This document shows positions 7,984-17,361 of a DNA stretch of 64,000 bases, piece after piece. Origin of the DNA: Pseudomonadota bacterium (lineage in GTDB: Bacteria; Desulfobacterota; Desulfobulbia; Desulfobulbales; SURF-16); NCBI GenBank assembly GCA_018897105.1, contig JAHILF010000164.1, forward strand, positions 36,966-100,965, written 5' to 3'. A model generated the notes under the pieces. That model did no database searches. It worked only from the letters and a program-made list of their open reading frames with translations, and was not told where the DNA came from. The position numbers and the translations under genes were made by a program. How positions within the stretch are numbered: the stretch's first letter is position 1; the number at the start of each line of letters is the position of its first letter.

Positions 7984-10185
7984 CTATTTTCTCACTGGTT
8001 GATAAATGATCCCTGCCAGGGGTGGCACGGTCACCTTGATATGATACTTCGCCTCTCCAAAAGGTTCATCAATGGCAACCTTAATATCAACATTGCTCAC
8101 ATTGCTGCCGCCGAACGAGCTGTCGTCGGAGCAGAAAATCTCCTTATAATCAGTCAATTCCGGTACCCCGATCCTGTAATTATAGTGCACCTCCGGTGTC
8201 ATGTTGAGCAGACAGACAACATGGTCCGCAGGATTTTTACCGAAACGGGCGAAGGCGATGATGGACTGGTCCACATCCTTGAAGTCCATCCATTTGAAAC
8301 CGGTATGGGAAAAATCCACTTCCCACAGGGCCGGAATAGCTTTGTAGAGCTCGTTCAATTTTTTCACAAAATATTGCAACTGGTGATGGAGCGCCTCCTG
8401 CTCGGCCAGATGCCAATCAAGACTCACCTTGCAGTACCATTCGGAGATCTGACCGAATTCTCCGCCCATAAAGAGCAGCTTTTTCCCTGGATGGGTCCAT
8501 AAAAGGAAAAAGAGAAGCCGCAGGTTGGCGAATTGCTGCCATCTGTCCCCCGGCATTTTGGCAAGAAGTGATTTTTTGCCGTGTACCACTTCATCGTGTG
8601 ACAAAGGCAGGATAAAATTTTCAGAAAAGGCGTAGAGCAGCGAAAAGGTGAGATTGTTGTGGTGAAATTTGCGGTAAAGTGGATCGCGGCTGAAATAATC
8701 GAGCATATCGTTCATCCAGCCCATATTCCATTTGAAGCCGAACCCCAGACCGCCCTGGTCCGTTGCCTTGGAAACGCCATAAAAGCTTGTTGACTCTTCG
8801 GCAATCATGGCTGCATCCGGGTGACGCTGATACACAATAGTGTTGAGATGCTTGATGAACTCTATGGCATCAAGATTTTCCTTACCACCATAGGGATTGG
8901 GGATCCAGTTGTCGTCTTTTCTGCCGTAATCCAGATAAAGCATGGAGGCCACGGCATCAACCCGGATAGCGTCAATATGAAATTTGTCAATCCAGAAGAG
9001 GGCGTTGGAAATGAGAAAATTACTCACTTCCCGGCGCGCATAGTTGAAAATTAATGTACGCCATTCCGGGTGGGCTCCTTGCCGTGGATCTTCATGTTCA
9101 TAAAGAGCTGTCCCGTCAAAACGCCCCAGGCTGTGACCGTCAGTAGGAAAGTGAGACGGAACCCAGTCAAGTATAACACCGATATCATTCTGGTGGCAGC
9201 AGTCTACAAAATACATGAAATCCTGCGGAGTGCCGAATCTGCTGGTCACGGAAAAATAACCGGTGGTCTGATAACCCCACGATTCATCAAAGGGATGTTC
9301 CATGACCGGCATGAGTTCAATATGGGTAAATCCCATCTTCTTCACATAGGGAACAAGGCTGCCGGCCAGTTCCAGAAAGGTAAGGAATCGCTCAGGATTG
9401 GCAGGATCACGCTGCCAGGATCCCAGGTGAACCTCATAGACCGAAACAGGGCGATCATATAATTTGCTGCCGCGTTTTTTGTCACGCCAAGACTGATCCT
9501 GCCATTCATAATCCTCGATATTCCAGACAATTGAAGCAGTTTTAGGCCGCACCTCGGCAAAAAACTGGTAGGGATCCGACTTCTCCATAATGTCATTGGT
9601 GGGTGTCCGGATTTCATACTTATAGATTTCACCACGGGAAATGCCCGGCAGAAACAGTTCCCATATGCCAGAGGAACCAAGAACCCTCATCTGGTGAACC
9701 CTGCCGTCCCAATAGTTGAAATTGCCGATGACGCTGACCCGGCGGGCGGCAGGTGCCCAGACGCGGAACATTGTCCCCTCAATATCGTTGATCACGGCAG
9801 GGTGAGCACCCATTTTGTCATAGAGATTATAATGGGTGCCATGATTAAAAAGGTGGCGGTCATATTCGGAAAGCTGCGGGAGAAACTGATAGGGATCGAG
9901 ATGGGTGCGTATTTCATTGTTATAGTATGTTGCTTCAAAAGAATACTTAAAAGGGACGACATAGTCGGGAACGACAATTTCAAACAGCCCCTCCTCCCGC
10001 ATTTTGTACATATCCCTCTTTTCCCCCTCCAGAACAAGCCGCACGGATTCGGCAAGCGGCAGAAAGGCGCGGATGACGGCGGAGTTCGGATCATGTTCCA
10101 GAACATGAACGCCAAGCACCAGAAAGGGGTCATGGTGATCCGAGGCGATGACTTTGTTGAGTTCGTTTGTTATATCGTGAGTCAT
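7984..10185 (-). CDS. glgB: 1,4-alpha-glucan branching enzyme GlgB
   Basis: The 733-residue protein has the full GlgB layout. An N-terminal N1 domain (residues 1-105) is followed by a CBM48 domain (TMFRVWAPAARRVSVIGNFNYWDG) and a GH13 catalytic barrel with GVILDWVPSHFPTD, the nucleophile region IDAIRVDAVASMLY, the acid region AAMIAEESTSF and LPLSHDEVVHGKKSL. A C-terminal all-beta domain ends the protein. It transfers alpha-1,4 chains to make alpha-1,6 branches in glycogen in the cytosol. No other glycogen gene is visible nearby, so the rest of the pathway must be elsewhere. The 250-bp gap to the divergent yqgE carries its promoter. Confidence 0.97.
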   Translation of the reverse strand: MTHDITNELNKVIASDHHDPFLVLGVHVLEHDPNSAVIRAFLPLAESVRLVLEGEKRDMYKMREEGLFEIVVPDYVVPFKYSFEATYYNNEIRTHLDPYQFLPQLSEYDRHLFNHGTHYNLYDKMGAHPAVINDIEGTMFRVWAPAARRVSVIGNFNYWDGRVHQMRVLGSSGIWELFLPGISRGEIYKYEIRTPTNDIMEKSDPYQFFAEVRPKTASIVWNIEDYEWQDQSWRDKKRGSKLYDRPVSVYEVHLGSWQRDPANPERFLTFLELAGSLVPYVKKMGFTHIELMPVMEHPFDESWGYQTTGYFSVTSRFGTPQDFMYFVDCCHQNDIGVILDWVPSHFPTDGHSLGRFDGTALYEHEDPRQGAHPEWRTLIFNYARREVSNFLISNALFWIDKFHIDAIRVDAVASMLYLDYGRKDDNWIPNPYGGKENLDAIEFIKHLNTIVYQRHPDAAMIAEESTSFYGVSKATDQGGLGFGFKWNMGWMNDMLDYFSRDPLYRKFHHNNLTFSLLYAFSENFILPLSHDEVVHGKKSLLAKMPGDRWQQFANLRLLFFLLWTHPGKKLLFMGGEFGQISEWYCKVSLDWHLAEQEALHHQLQYFVKKLNELYKAIPALWEVDFSHTGFKWMDFKDVDQSIIAFARFGKNPADHVVCLLNMTPEVHYNYRIGVPELTDYKEIFCSDDSSFGGSNVSNVDIKVAIDEPFGEAKYHIKVTVPPLAGIIYQPVRK

Positions 10186-10435
10186 GATATTCCTTTAAAT
10201 TGTCACGTTAGGTAAATCTACTGATCATTTGTAGGGTCAGAGAAAATGGCTTGGATAATCTTTTCAGTACTACCCTTTTTTTTAGAAAAACTGTAGCATA
10301 TTTCCCCAAACAATCTCTATTAATTTTTCTTTAACAACATCGCCCTTGACACACTTTTTTACTTTGATAAGTTGCGGTGCATGATTTTTTTAAAATGATG
10401 CATTTCCGCGTGATTCTTTTACCAATGGTTTTTTT

Positions 10436-11002
10436 ATGGAACTGACGATAAACAGCCTGACAGGATATTTTCTTATTGCCACACCCCAGATGCCTGATCC
10501 GCGTTTTGCCCGTAAGGTCATCTATATGTGCTCCCATGAACTTGAAGAAGGGGCCATGGGAGTGGTATTAAATCAGCCGGTTGATGATGTATCGCTGGCT
10601 GCGCTTTATGAAAGTATGAATATCCCTGTTCCGGATATGAAGCTCCCATCCATATTCCTGGGAGGTCCCGTGGAAATTGAAGCTGTTTTCATTCTCCATT
10701 CAAGTGATTATCCTGCACGGCAATATATCGAGATCAACGATAAAGTCCGCATGTCAAGAGATCCGCAGATTTTACAGGATATCGCCGGCAACAAAGGGCC
10801 GCAGGATTATCGTTTTTTCCTCGGCTATTCAGGTTGGGGGCCCGGCCAACTTGAATATGAGCTGTCCCAGGATGGCTGGTTGACTCTTCCTGCGGACTAT
10901 GAGGACATATTTTACATTGCTCCGGAAAAAATGTGGAAAAAAATTACCTTAAAGCATGGAATTGATATCAGCCTTTTCGGAGAAGTAACCGGTAAAGCGT
11001 AA
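10436..11002 (+). CDS. YqgE/AlgH family protein (UPF0301)
   Basis: The 188-residue protein shows the YqgE/AlgH signature: LTGYFLIATPQMPDPRF, VIYMCSHELEEGAMGVVLNQP, GGPVEIEAVFILHS and the FFLGYSGWGPGQLEYEL block. AlgH was linked to alginate regulation in Pseudomonas, but the molecular function of the family is unsettled. Length and motif order are normal. It is the first gene of a short plus-strand run (YqgE, YkgJ-like, RlmH). Confidence 0.93.
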   Translation: MELTINSLTGYFLIATPQMPDPRFARKVIYMCSHELEEGAMGVVLNQPVDDVSLAALYESMNIPVPDMKLPSIFLGGPVEIEAVFILHSSDYPARQYIEINDKVRMSRDPQILQDIAGNKGPQDYRFFLGYSGWGPGQLEYELSQDGWLTLPADYEDIFYIAPEKMWKKITLKHGIDISLFGEVTGKA

Positions 11003-11036
11003 CTTGCATTACAGCAATTGTATAAAAAGGAATACC

Positions 11037-11426
11037 ATGGAAGAAGAAATTTTTGAATGTCAGCAATGCGGTTATTGCTGCCAGGGGGAGACAACCGTAT
11101 CCCTCACGGATGACGATCTGCAAAGGATGGTGAACTATATCGGCCTGCCGGAAAAAGAGGTGAAGGAGAAATATCTGCGGATCACCGGCAGTGTCATCCA
11201 GATGAAAATCGTAGAAGGACATTGCATTTTCTTTGACAAGGGCTGCACGGTGCACCCAGGCAAACCTTGGCGCTGCAGTCAGTGGCCGCTGCACCCGAGC
11301 ATTTTACAGGACCCCAACAACTTTGAGGCCATCAGCGCATCGTGTCCAGGTATCAAAACGAGCATGGGCTATAAAAAATTCTGTGAGATTCTCTCCGCCC
11401 TCATCAGAGCAAAAGAACGCAAGTAA
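11037..11426 (+). CDS. YkgJ-type cysteine-cluster protein
   Basis: The 129-residue protein contains an N-terminal FECQQCGYCCQGE motif, then CIFFDKGCTVHPGKPWRCSQWP and a final SASCPGI. Together these give the Cx2Cx2CC...C...C pattern of the YkgJ/CxxCxxCC family, thought to bind zinc or an iron-sulfur centre. The ATG at 11037 is preferred over an in-frame TTG upstream because it has AAAAAGG in front and gives the family N terminus. Its TAA overlaps the rlmH ATG by one base. The molecular role is not established. Confidence 0.87.
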   Translation: MEEEIFECQQCGYCCQGETTVSLTDDDLQRMVNYIGLPEKEVKEKYLRITGSVIQMKIVEGHCIFFDKGCTVHPGKPWRCSQWPLHPSILQDPNNFEAISASCPGIKTSMGYKKFCEILSALIRAKERK

Positions 11427-11890
11427 TGCGCCTGGAATTGATATTTCCCGGCAAAACAAAAGAGTCATACCTGAAAAAGGGGATAGCCGACTTCACCGAA
11501 CGTCTCAGTCATTATGTGAAGACGGATTTCAAGGTCATCAAAGACAGGTCAGGAGGGAAAGATACGGCACGCGCCATACAGCTTGAAGGCGAACAACTGC
11601 TGGAAAGCTGCAGCAAATCGGCCTATGTGGTGGCACTTGATCCCGGCGGCCGGCAACTCAGCTCTGAAGAATTTGCCAAAACGGTTGACAACTGGGAAGG
11701 GCAGGGGCGGCAGGTGGTATCTTTTGTTATTGGCGGCCCTGAAGGACTTTCAGCTGCAGTTCTTGCCAGGTCGGACCTGCTGCTGAGTCTTTCCAGGATG
11801 ACATTTACCCACGAGATGGCCCGACTTCTCCTGCTGGAACAGCTGTATCGAGCTTACAGCATCAAAGCGGGAACGAAATATCATAAATAA
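11426..11890 (+). CDS. rlmH: 23S rRNA (pseudouridine1915-N3)-methyltransferase RlmH
   Basis: The 154-residue SPOUT methyltransferase methylates pseudouridine 1915 in helix 69 of 23S rRNA on assembled ribosomes. Visible features are VVALDPGGRQLSSEEFAK, the SAM-binding knot FVIGGPEGLS, and the C-terminal LSLSRMTFTHEMARLLLLEQLYRAYSI...KYHK, which is diagnostic. Length is exactly that of the family. It is coupled to the upstream YkgJ-like gene by a one-base overlap and converges on a minus-strand NifU-type gene six bases away. Confidence 0.97.
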   Translation: MRLELIFPGKTKESYLKKGIADFTERLSHYVKTDFKVIKDRSGGKDTARAIQLEGEQLLESCSKSAYVVALDPGGRQLSSEEFAKTVDNWEGQGRQVVSFVIGGPEGLSAAVLARSDLLLSLSRMTFTHEMARLLLLEQLYRAYSIKAGTKYHK

Positions 11891-11895
11891 GAAAA

Positions 11896-12117
11896 TCAGA
11901 CCGCCTCAACGGCTGTTATCTCAGGAACTTCCGATTTAAGAAATTTTTCAATTCCTTCCTTCAAGGTAACCTGAGACATAGGGCAACCCCGGCACGCACC
12001 GGTGAGTTGCACCTTGACCACCCCGTCATTCGTTACATCAATGAGTACAACGTCTCCCCCATCCTTCTGCAGAGTGGGCCTGACTTTGTTCAATGCTTCC
12101 TGTACTTTTTCACGCAT
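11896..12117 (-). CDS. NifU C-terminal-domain iron-sulfur scaffold (Nfu type)
   Basis: The 73-residue protein consists only of the NifU C-terminal (Nfu) domain: EALNKVRPTLQKDGGDVVLI, VQLTGACRGCPMSQVTLKEGIE. The CxxC (CRGC) binds a 4Fe-4S cluster between subunits of a dimer and passes it to apo-proteins. The start at 12117 is chosen because GGAGG lies eight bases upstream; an in-frame upstream ATG at 12168 would span that Shine-Dalgarno sequence and add an untypical N terminus. It likely serves the many Fe-S enzymes encoded here (IspH, MiaB, RlmN, molybdoenzyme). Confidence 0.93.
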   Translation of the reverse strand: MREKVQEALNKVRPTLQKDGGDVVLIDVTNDGVVKVQLTGACRGCPMSQVTLKEGIEKFLKSEVPEITAVEAV

Positions 12118-12349
12118 GGGGGAGACCTCCTTTTTCAATTTTCTCGAAGAACATAGCACAGAGACCATTTTAAGACAAGCCTCTGTTAATTAATCCGAAA
12201 AAGCTGCTGGCTATTTTAAAAAAAAATATTCTATAATCAGATATTGAAATTTTCATCTATTGACAATATTCATCTCCTTGCCCCCCGGCGGTGAAAAAAA
12301 ATATTTATGTCTTTTCACCTTAACAATTCACTCCAGCGGAGTAATCTTC

Positions 12350-13315
12350 ATGGTCCAGCAATCAAAGAATAATATATTGCTTGAAGCCGGCACAAATGAG
12401 CTTGAAGTTATTACCTTTTATCTTGAGTGGATTGACCCTGACACAAAAAAACATCACAAAAACACTTATGGTATCAATGCGGCAAAGGTAAAAGAACTGG
12501 TTGCCTATCCCGAGCACATCACCGAACTGGCCAACAGCGTTCCCTGTGTAAAGGGAGTTTTTCTTCTCCGCAACAATACAATACCTCTCATCGATCTCTG
12601 CAATTGGTTTTCCTATCAGACCGAAGAAAAAAAAGAGGGTGACAGAAAATGGGTTGTCATTGTTGCCGATTTAAACGGCAAGGCCTTCGGTTTTATCACC
12701 CATGGAGTGGATAAGGTGTATCGTATCTCCTGGTCGCAGATTACGCCCCCTCCTGAACTGATTGCCTCAAGTCAAAGCATAACCGGAATCTGTCAGGTGG
12801 AGAATCTTATCATCCAGATGGTCGATTTTGAAAGAATCGTGGGTACTGTTGATCCGAGCATGGTGGTGAAATCCAGTCGCAATGAAAAGGAAGCCCTCGA
12901 AATCGAACAAAAATATGACAAGGCGGTGCTGGTGGTCGACGATTCCAGGGTCGTGCTGAAGCAGTTGACCAATACCCTGCAGAATGCCGGATTTAAAGTG
13001 ATCCCCAAGCCTGACGGTCAGGCGGCCTTTGAATTTCTCGAGGAGCTGCGACAAAAGGGTGAAATCGACAAAAAGATCCTAGCTATCATTTCAGATATTG
13101 AAATGCCCCGGATGGATGGCCATCATTTCTGTATGCGTGTCAAACAACAATCCGCCTACAAAAAAATCCCGTTAATCCTCTTTTCCTCGATGATTACTGA
13201 TGCCCTGCGCCGCAAAGGCGAAGCTGTAGGGGCGGATGATCAGATCACTAAACCCGACCTTGACAAACTGATTAACAGAATGCAGCACTGCTTAGAAAAA
13301 TTGGCCGATTCATAA
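12350..13315 (+). CDS. cheV: CheV-type chemotaxis coupling protein (CheW + receiver)
   Basis: The 321-residue protein has an N-terminal CheW-like domain (about 15-170) with CVKGVFLLRNNTIPLIDL and NLIIQMVDFERIV. A receiver domain (about 190-318) follows, with VLVVDDSRVV, phospho-acceptor D249 in IISDIEMPRMDG and the lysine in ITKPDLDK. CheV couples chemoreceptors to CheA and is tuned by phosphorylation. The ATG at 12350, with GGAG upstream, is preferred over an in-frame ATG at 12260 that would add 30 non-homologous residues. No other che gene is in the window, so it is an orphan adaptor here. Confidence 0.92.
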   Translation: MVQQSKNNILLEAGTNELEVITFYLEWIDPDTKKHHKNTYGINAAKVKELVAYPEHITELANSVPCVKGVFLLRNNTIPLIDLCNWFSYQTEEKKEGDRKWVVIVADLNGKAFGFITHGVDKVYRISWSQITPPPELIASSQSITGICQVENLIIQMVDFERIVGTVDPSMVVKSSRNEKEALEIEQKYDKAVLVVDDSRVVLKQLTNTLQNAGFKVIPKPDGQAAFEFLEELRQKGEIDKKILAIISDIEMPRMDGHHFCMRVKQQSAYKKIPLILFSSMITDALRRKGEAVGADDQITKPDLDKLINRMQHCLEKLADS

Positions 13316-13460
13316 CAATATGTTACGCGGACCTGACTTATGACTCGCTCCCCCCCATTTTTTTACGTTATACTGGGTTGAGACAAAAATCTGACAACAA
13401 ATACACCGAATCTGCTGTTTATATTACTCAAGCAATGTGTTAAAGAAAGGACATTCTTTA

Positions 13461-13489
13461 TTGACCATGCCCTTGAGATTCGCTATAAA
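13461..13489 (+). promoter_or_regulatory. Candidate sigma-70 promoter of ppsA
   Basis: A TTGACC -35 box and TATAAA -10 box are separated by exactly 17 bases, about 100 bases before the ppsA start. Between it and the Shine-Dalgarno AAAGGAG lie two direct repeats of GTACCAAT/GTACCAAA type that could bind a regulator. This is read from sequence only. Confidence 0.55.
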
Positions 13490-13586
13490 GACTTCTATAT
13501 TCATATCTGTTTATAATCAATAATCAATTTGTAACATATGTGTACCAATGAGTACCAAATAAAGTCAACTTCAAAGGAGTAAGAAG

Positions 13587-16040
13587 ATGGGAGAAACTCA
13601 CGATACAGCCTTTATTCTCTGGTTTGATGATATCGGAATTGAAGATGTACCGATGGTCGGCGGAAAAAATGCATCCCTTGGCGAGATGTATCAGAAACTT
13701 ACTTCAAAAGGAGTTGCTGTCCCGCACGGTTTTGCCATTACCGCTTATGCCTATCGATATCTGTTGGAAAAGGCAGGCATCGAGGCTGCCATCAGAGATA
13801 TACTGTCGGATCTTGATACCCATGATATGAAAAATCTTTCCGAACGCGGCGAAAAGGTGAGAGATATCATCAGGACTGCGGAATTTCCGGATGATCTCCG
13901 CCAGGAGATTATTGCTGCCTATAAAAAAATGGAGGCGGAGTACGGCCCTAGTGTTGACGTGGCTGTCCGCTCATCCGCAACTGCCGAGGACCTTCCTGAC
14001 GCTTCTTTTGCCGGCCAGCAGGAGACCTATCTCAATATCCACGGCTATGACAACCTCATTCAAAACTGCCGCAAATGCTTTGCCAGCCTTTTTACCAACC
14101 GGGCCATTTCCTATCGCCATGATAAAGGTTTTGGTCAATTTGATGTCTACCTTTCCATTACTGTCCAGAAAATGGTGCGCAGTGATTCCGCCTCTTCAGG
14201 GGTACTATTCTCTATAGATACTGAAAGCGGTTTCGAAGATGCAGTTTTCATTACCGGTGCCCTGGGACTCGGAGAAAATGTTGTGCAGGGTGCGGTTAAC
14301 CCGGACGAGTTCTATGTTTTCAAGCCTACCCTGAAACAGGGAAAACGGCCCATTGTCGGCAAGCGTCTTGGCAGCAAAGAGATAAAGATGATCTATGACA
14401 ATGATCCGAACACTGAAGAGCCTGTCAGAAACATTGACACAACCCCGGCAGAACGCGGGACCTATGTTATCAATGATGATGAGATCCTCCAGCTTGCCAA
14501 ATGGGCCTGCATCATCGAAGACCATTACAACAAGGGAATGGATATTGAATGGGCCAAGGATGGAGACGGAGTTAAGGTTGGAACCGGTAAACTCTTTATC
14601 GTCCAGGCAAGACCGGAAACAGTTCATTCCCAGACCTCTAAAAAGACCATGGAAACTTACATCCTGAAAGAAAAGGGTGAAGTGATCGTGGAAGGGCAGG
14701 CGGTAGGCACGAAAATCGGCCAGGGCATTGCCCGTGTTATTAAGGATACCGCCCATATCGGCCAGTTCAAGAAAGGGGAGGTCCTGGTGACCGATATGAC
14801 CGATCCTGACTGGGAACCGATCATGAAAATCGCCGGCGCCATTGTCACCAACCGTGGCGGACGTACCTGCCATGCCGCGATCATTTCCCGCGAACTCGGC
14901 ATCCCATGCGTTATCGGCACGGATAACGGTTCGGAAATCATTAAAACCGGTACAGAGGTAACAGTATCCTGTGCAGAAGGAGAGAGTGGCTACATCTATA
15001 AGGGCTTACTCAAATATGAGGTAGAGAGACTTGATCTTGATTCAGTCCCTGCCACCCGCACCAAAATCATGATGAATGTCGGTATTCCGGAAAAAGCCTT
15101 CTCAGAAAGTCAGATTCCCAATGATGGTGTCGGACTGGCCAGGGAGGAATTCATTATCAACTCCCACATCGGCATTCATCCCATGGCACTTTACAATTTT
15201 AAGGAACTGAAAGCCAAGGCAGCCAGTGATCCAGAAATTGCCGAGGTGGTAAAGGAGATTGAAAAGAGAACGAGCGCTTATCCGGACGACAAGAAACGGT
15301 TCTTTATTGATAGACTTGCCGAGGGTGTGGGCCGCATCGGCGCCGGTTTTTATCCGAAGGATGTTATTGTCCGCCTGTCCGATTTCAAGAGCAACGAATA
15401 TGCCAATCTGGTCGGCGGCAAACTCTATGAACCTGAAGAAAGCAATCCCATGATCGGCTGGCGCGGGGCATCCCGCTACTATGATCCCAAATACCGGCCT
15501 GCTTTTGAGCTTGAGTGTGAGGCGCTGCTCAAGGCCCGCAATGATATGGGCTTAACCAATATCAAACTGATGGTGCCCTTCTGCCGCACGCCTGAAGAAG
15601 GCAAGAAGGTCATTGCGGTCATGAAGGAATGCGGTCTTGTGCAGGGAGAAAATGATCTGGAGATTTACGTGATGTGCGAAATCCCCAGCAACGTCATCTC
15701 GGCTGACGCCTTTGCCGACGTCTTTGACGGCTTTTCTATCGGCTCAAACGATCTTACCCAGCTTACCCTCGGTCTAGACCGCGATTCTGATCTTATTGCC
15801 CATATTTTTGATGAGCGCAATGATGCGGTAAAAACCATGGTCAAGATGGTGATTGACACAGCCAAACGGCGCGGCAAAAAAATCGGCATCTGCGGCCAGG
15901 CTCCCAGTGATTTCCCCGAGTTTGCCACATTCCTTGTTGAATGCGGCATTGACTCAATGAGCCTCATCCCTGATACAGCGATCAAAACCAGACTGGCTGT
16001 GGCCAAAAAAGAAAAAGAGCTGGGTATCAGCCCTAAATAA
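13587..16040 (+). CDS. ppsA: Phosphoenolpyruvate synthase (pyruvate, water dikinase)
   Basis: The 817-residue protein carries the three PpsA parts. The N-terminal ATP-grasp domain has VGGKNASLGEMY, VAVRSSATAEDLPDASFAGQQET and GLGENVVQGAVNPDEF. The phosphohistidine swivel is GGRTCHAAIISRELGIPCVIGT with H429. The C-terminal PEP-binding barrel has GVGLAREEFIINSHIGIHP, GWRGASRYY and SIGSNDLTQLTLGLDRDS. It converts pyruvate, ATP and water to PEP for gluconeogenesis, as expected of an organism growing on C2/C3 acids or CO2. The ATG has AAAGGAG nine bases upstream. It ends before a strong two-way terminator. Confidence 0.96.
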   Translation: MGETHDTAFILWFDDIGIEDVPMVGGKNASLGEMYQKLTSKGVAVPHGFAITAYAYRYLLEKAGIEAAIRDILSDLDTHDMKNLSERGEKVRDIIRTAEFPDDLRQEIIAAYKKMEAEYGPSVDVAVRSSATAEDLPDASFAGQQETYLNIHGYDNLIQNCRKCFASLFTNRAISYRHDKGFGQFDVYLSITVQKMVRSDSASSGVLFSIDTESGFEDAVFITGALGLGENVVQGAVNPDEFYVFKPTLKQGKRPIVGKRLGSKEIKMIYDNDPNTEEPVRNIDTTPAERGTYVINDDEILQLAKWACIIEDHYNKGMDIEWAKDGDGVKVGTGKLFIVQARPETVHSQTSKKTMETYILKEKGEVIVEGQAVGTKIGQGIARVIKDTAHIGQFKKGEVLVTDMTDPDWEPIMKIAGAIVTNRGGRTCHAAIISRELGIPCVIGTDNGSEIIKTGTEVTVSCAEGESGYIYKGLLKYEVERLDLDSVPATRTKIMMNVGIPEKAFSESQIPNDGVGLAREEFIINSHIGIHPMALYNFKELKAKAASDPEIAEVVKEIEKRTSAYPDDKKRFFIDRLAEGVGRIGAGFYPKDVIVRLSDFKSNEYANLVGGKLYEPEESNPMIGWRGASRYYDPKYRPAFELECEALLKARNDMGLTNIKLMVPFCRTPEEGKKVIAVMKECGLVQGENDLEIYVMCEIPSNVISADAFADVFDGFSIGSNDLTQLTLGLDRDSDLIAHIFDERNDAVKTMVKMVIDTAKRRGKKIGICGQAPSDFPEFATFLVECGIDSMSLIPDTAIKTRLAVAKKEKELGISPK

Positions 16041-16084
16041 GCAGTATCCGGTTACAGATCTTTACCACTCAGACCACAAAAAAA

Positions 16085-16120
16085 GCGGCCCCGAGATCAT
16101 TTCTCGGGGCCGCTTTTTTT
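16085..16120. terminator. Bidirectional intrinsic terminator between ppsA and cpoB
   Basis: An 11-base perfect stem (GCGGCCCCGAG pairing with CTCGGGGCCGC) with a seven-base loop is flanked by an A run on the left and a T run on the right. It can therefore stop transcription of ppsA from one side and of the tol operon from the other. Confidence 0.95.
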
Positions 16121-16159
16121 ATCCTGTAGTTTTCTACTAAAAAGCCAAAATAAGAATTC

Positions 16160-17182
16160 TCACTTGGAGAGTTCTTCAAGCCTTTTTTTCGAGGCTTCAA
16201 CCTGATCGCTTTTCGGATATTCTGCGATAATCTTTTTGTAGACGATCTTCGCAGTATCGGCATCCTGCAATTTCTCAAAAGCCATCCCCTGCTTGAATAA
16301 CGCGGCAGGTGCCTTGATGTGATTCGGGAAATCGGCTATGACATTCTGATACTCGAGGATGGCCAAGGCAAATTCATTCTGGTTGAACAGACAGTCGCCC
16401 ACCCAGAAACGGGCATTGACCGCCAGATCATCGTTTGGATTCTTTTTGATGAATTCGCTGAACAGATCCTGGGCTTGCTTATATTTTTTTGCTTTAAAAA
16501 GGTCCAAGCCCTGATCATACAACTTCTGTCCGGTGGCGCTGCTTTTGCTTTTGACCGGTTCAGGAGAACTGAACTCCTGGCGTGGCTGCGCTTTTGCCTC
16601 GGTAGCTGTTTTTTTCGTTTTTTCAGGCGTTATTTCATGTGGTTGGCTGCTTCTGCTGGCCGCTTCCGCTTTTTTTCGAGCCTGCTCAGCCGCCCGGGCG
16701 GCAGCCTGGGCCTGGGATTCTTTCATATCCACCAGATTGGAATTCACCGTTGATAACCGGCTGTCAATTTCACTGGTGCTTGATTCCACGCTGCCTATTC
16801 TTTCCTGCAATTCCACGTTTTTTTGTTCGGTTTGTTGCTGGATCCCCTTGAGGGATTCCTGCAGGTTCTGATTTTCCTCCTGCAGATTACGATAGCGGTG
16901 GCGGGATTCATCAAGCTGACCCTTTACCTGTAACAATTCCGTGTTCAGGCGGTCTACGTTGCTGCTCAACCCCGCCTGTTGTTTTTTCATAACCTCAACA
17001 GAGGCTCCTGCACCACTTTGCAGATCCTGGACATTATTCTCAAGTGCCACCATTCTGTTGTCCATACTCCGGACTTGCAATTCAAGGCCGCGGAAATCTT
17101 GATCTGTTACGCAACCGGCGAGAAGGGGCAACAGGCCGGCAGCCAGAATCGAAAGATGATAGCAAGAACGATTTTTCTTCAT
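16160..17182 (-). CDS. cpoB: Cell division coordinator CpoB (YbgF), Tol-Pal associated
   Basis: The roughly 340-residue periplasmic protein begins with a lipoprotein-like signal (ILAAGLLPLLAGC, lipobox Cys). A coiled coil rich in Gln/Leu/Glu (about residues 30-170) comes next, then an Ala/Lys linker, and a C-terminal TPR region with KLYDQGLDLFKAKKYKQAQ, FWVGDCLFNQNEFALAILEYQ and LFKQGMAFEKLQD. CpoB couples peptidoglycan synthesis to outer-membrane constriction. The ATG at 17182 has GAGGA five bases upstream; ATGs at 17185 and further upstream are possible. A lipobox is unusual, as E. coli CpoB is a soluble periplasmic protein. Confidence 0.88.
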   Translation of the reverse strand: MKKNRSCYHLSILAAGLLPLLAGCVTDQDFRGLELQVRSMDNRMVALENNVQDLQSGAGASVEVMKKQQAGLSSNVDRLNTELLQVKGQLDESRHRYRNLQEENQNLQESLKGIQQQTEQKNVELQERIGSVESSTSEIDSRLSTVNSNLVDMKESQAQAAARAAEQARKKAEAASRSSQPHEITPEKTKKTATEAKAQPRQEFSSPEPVKSKSSATGQKLYDQGLDLFKAKKYKQAQDLFSEFIKKNPNDDLAVNARFWVGDCLFNQNEFALAILEYQNVIADFPNHIKAPAALFKQGMAFEKLQDADTAKIVYKKIIAEYPKSDQVEASKKRLEELSK

Positions 17183-17361
17183 CATATCCTCTTTTTGTTC
17201 TTTCTTAATCAAACAAAGGGAAAATTTAGGGGCCGTTCAGAAATAACCATTACTTTTTTCAACCATTTTTTTACGGCCTCTTATGCCGATTTAATGTTTC
17301 AAGGGTGCTGCTATTTTTGAACAACGGTTTAATATCCATGCAACCTGGGAAGGATGTTATT

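Noticed and set aside
7960..8502. Long plus-strand frame inside glgB
   Set aside because: Antisense shadow of a well-conserved enzyme; its protein has no family pattern.
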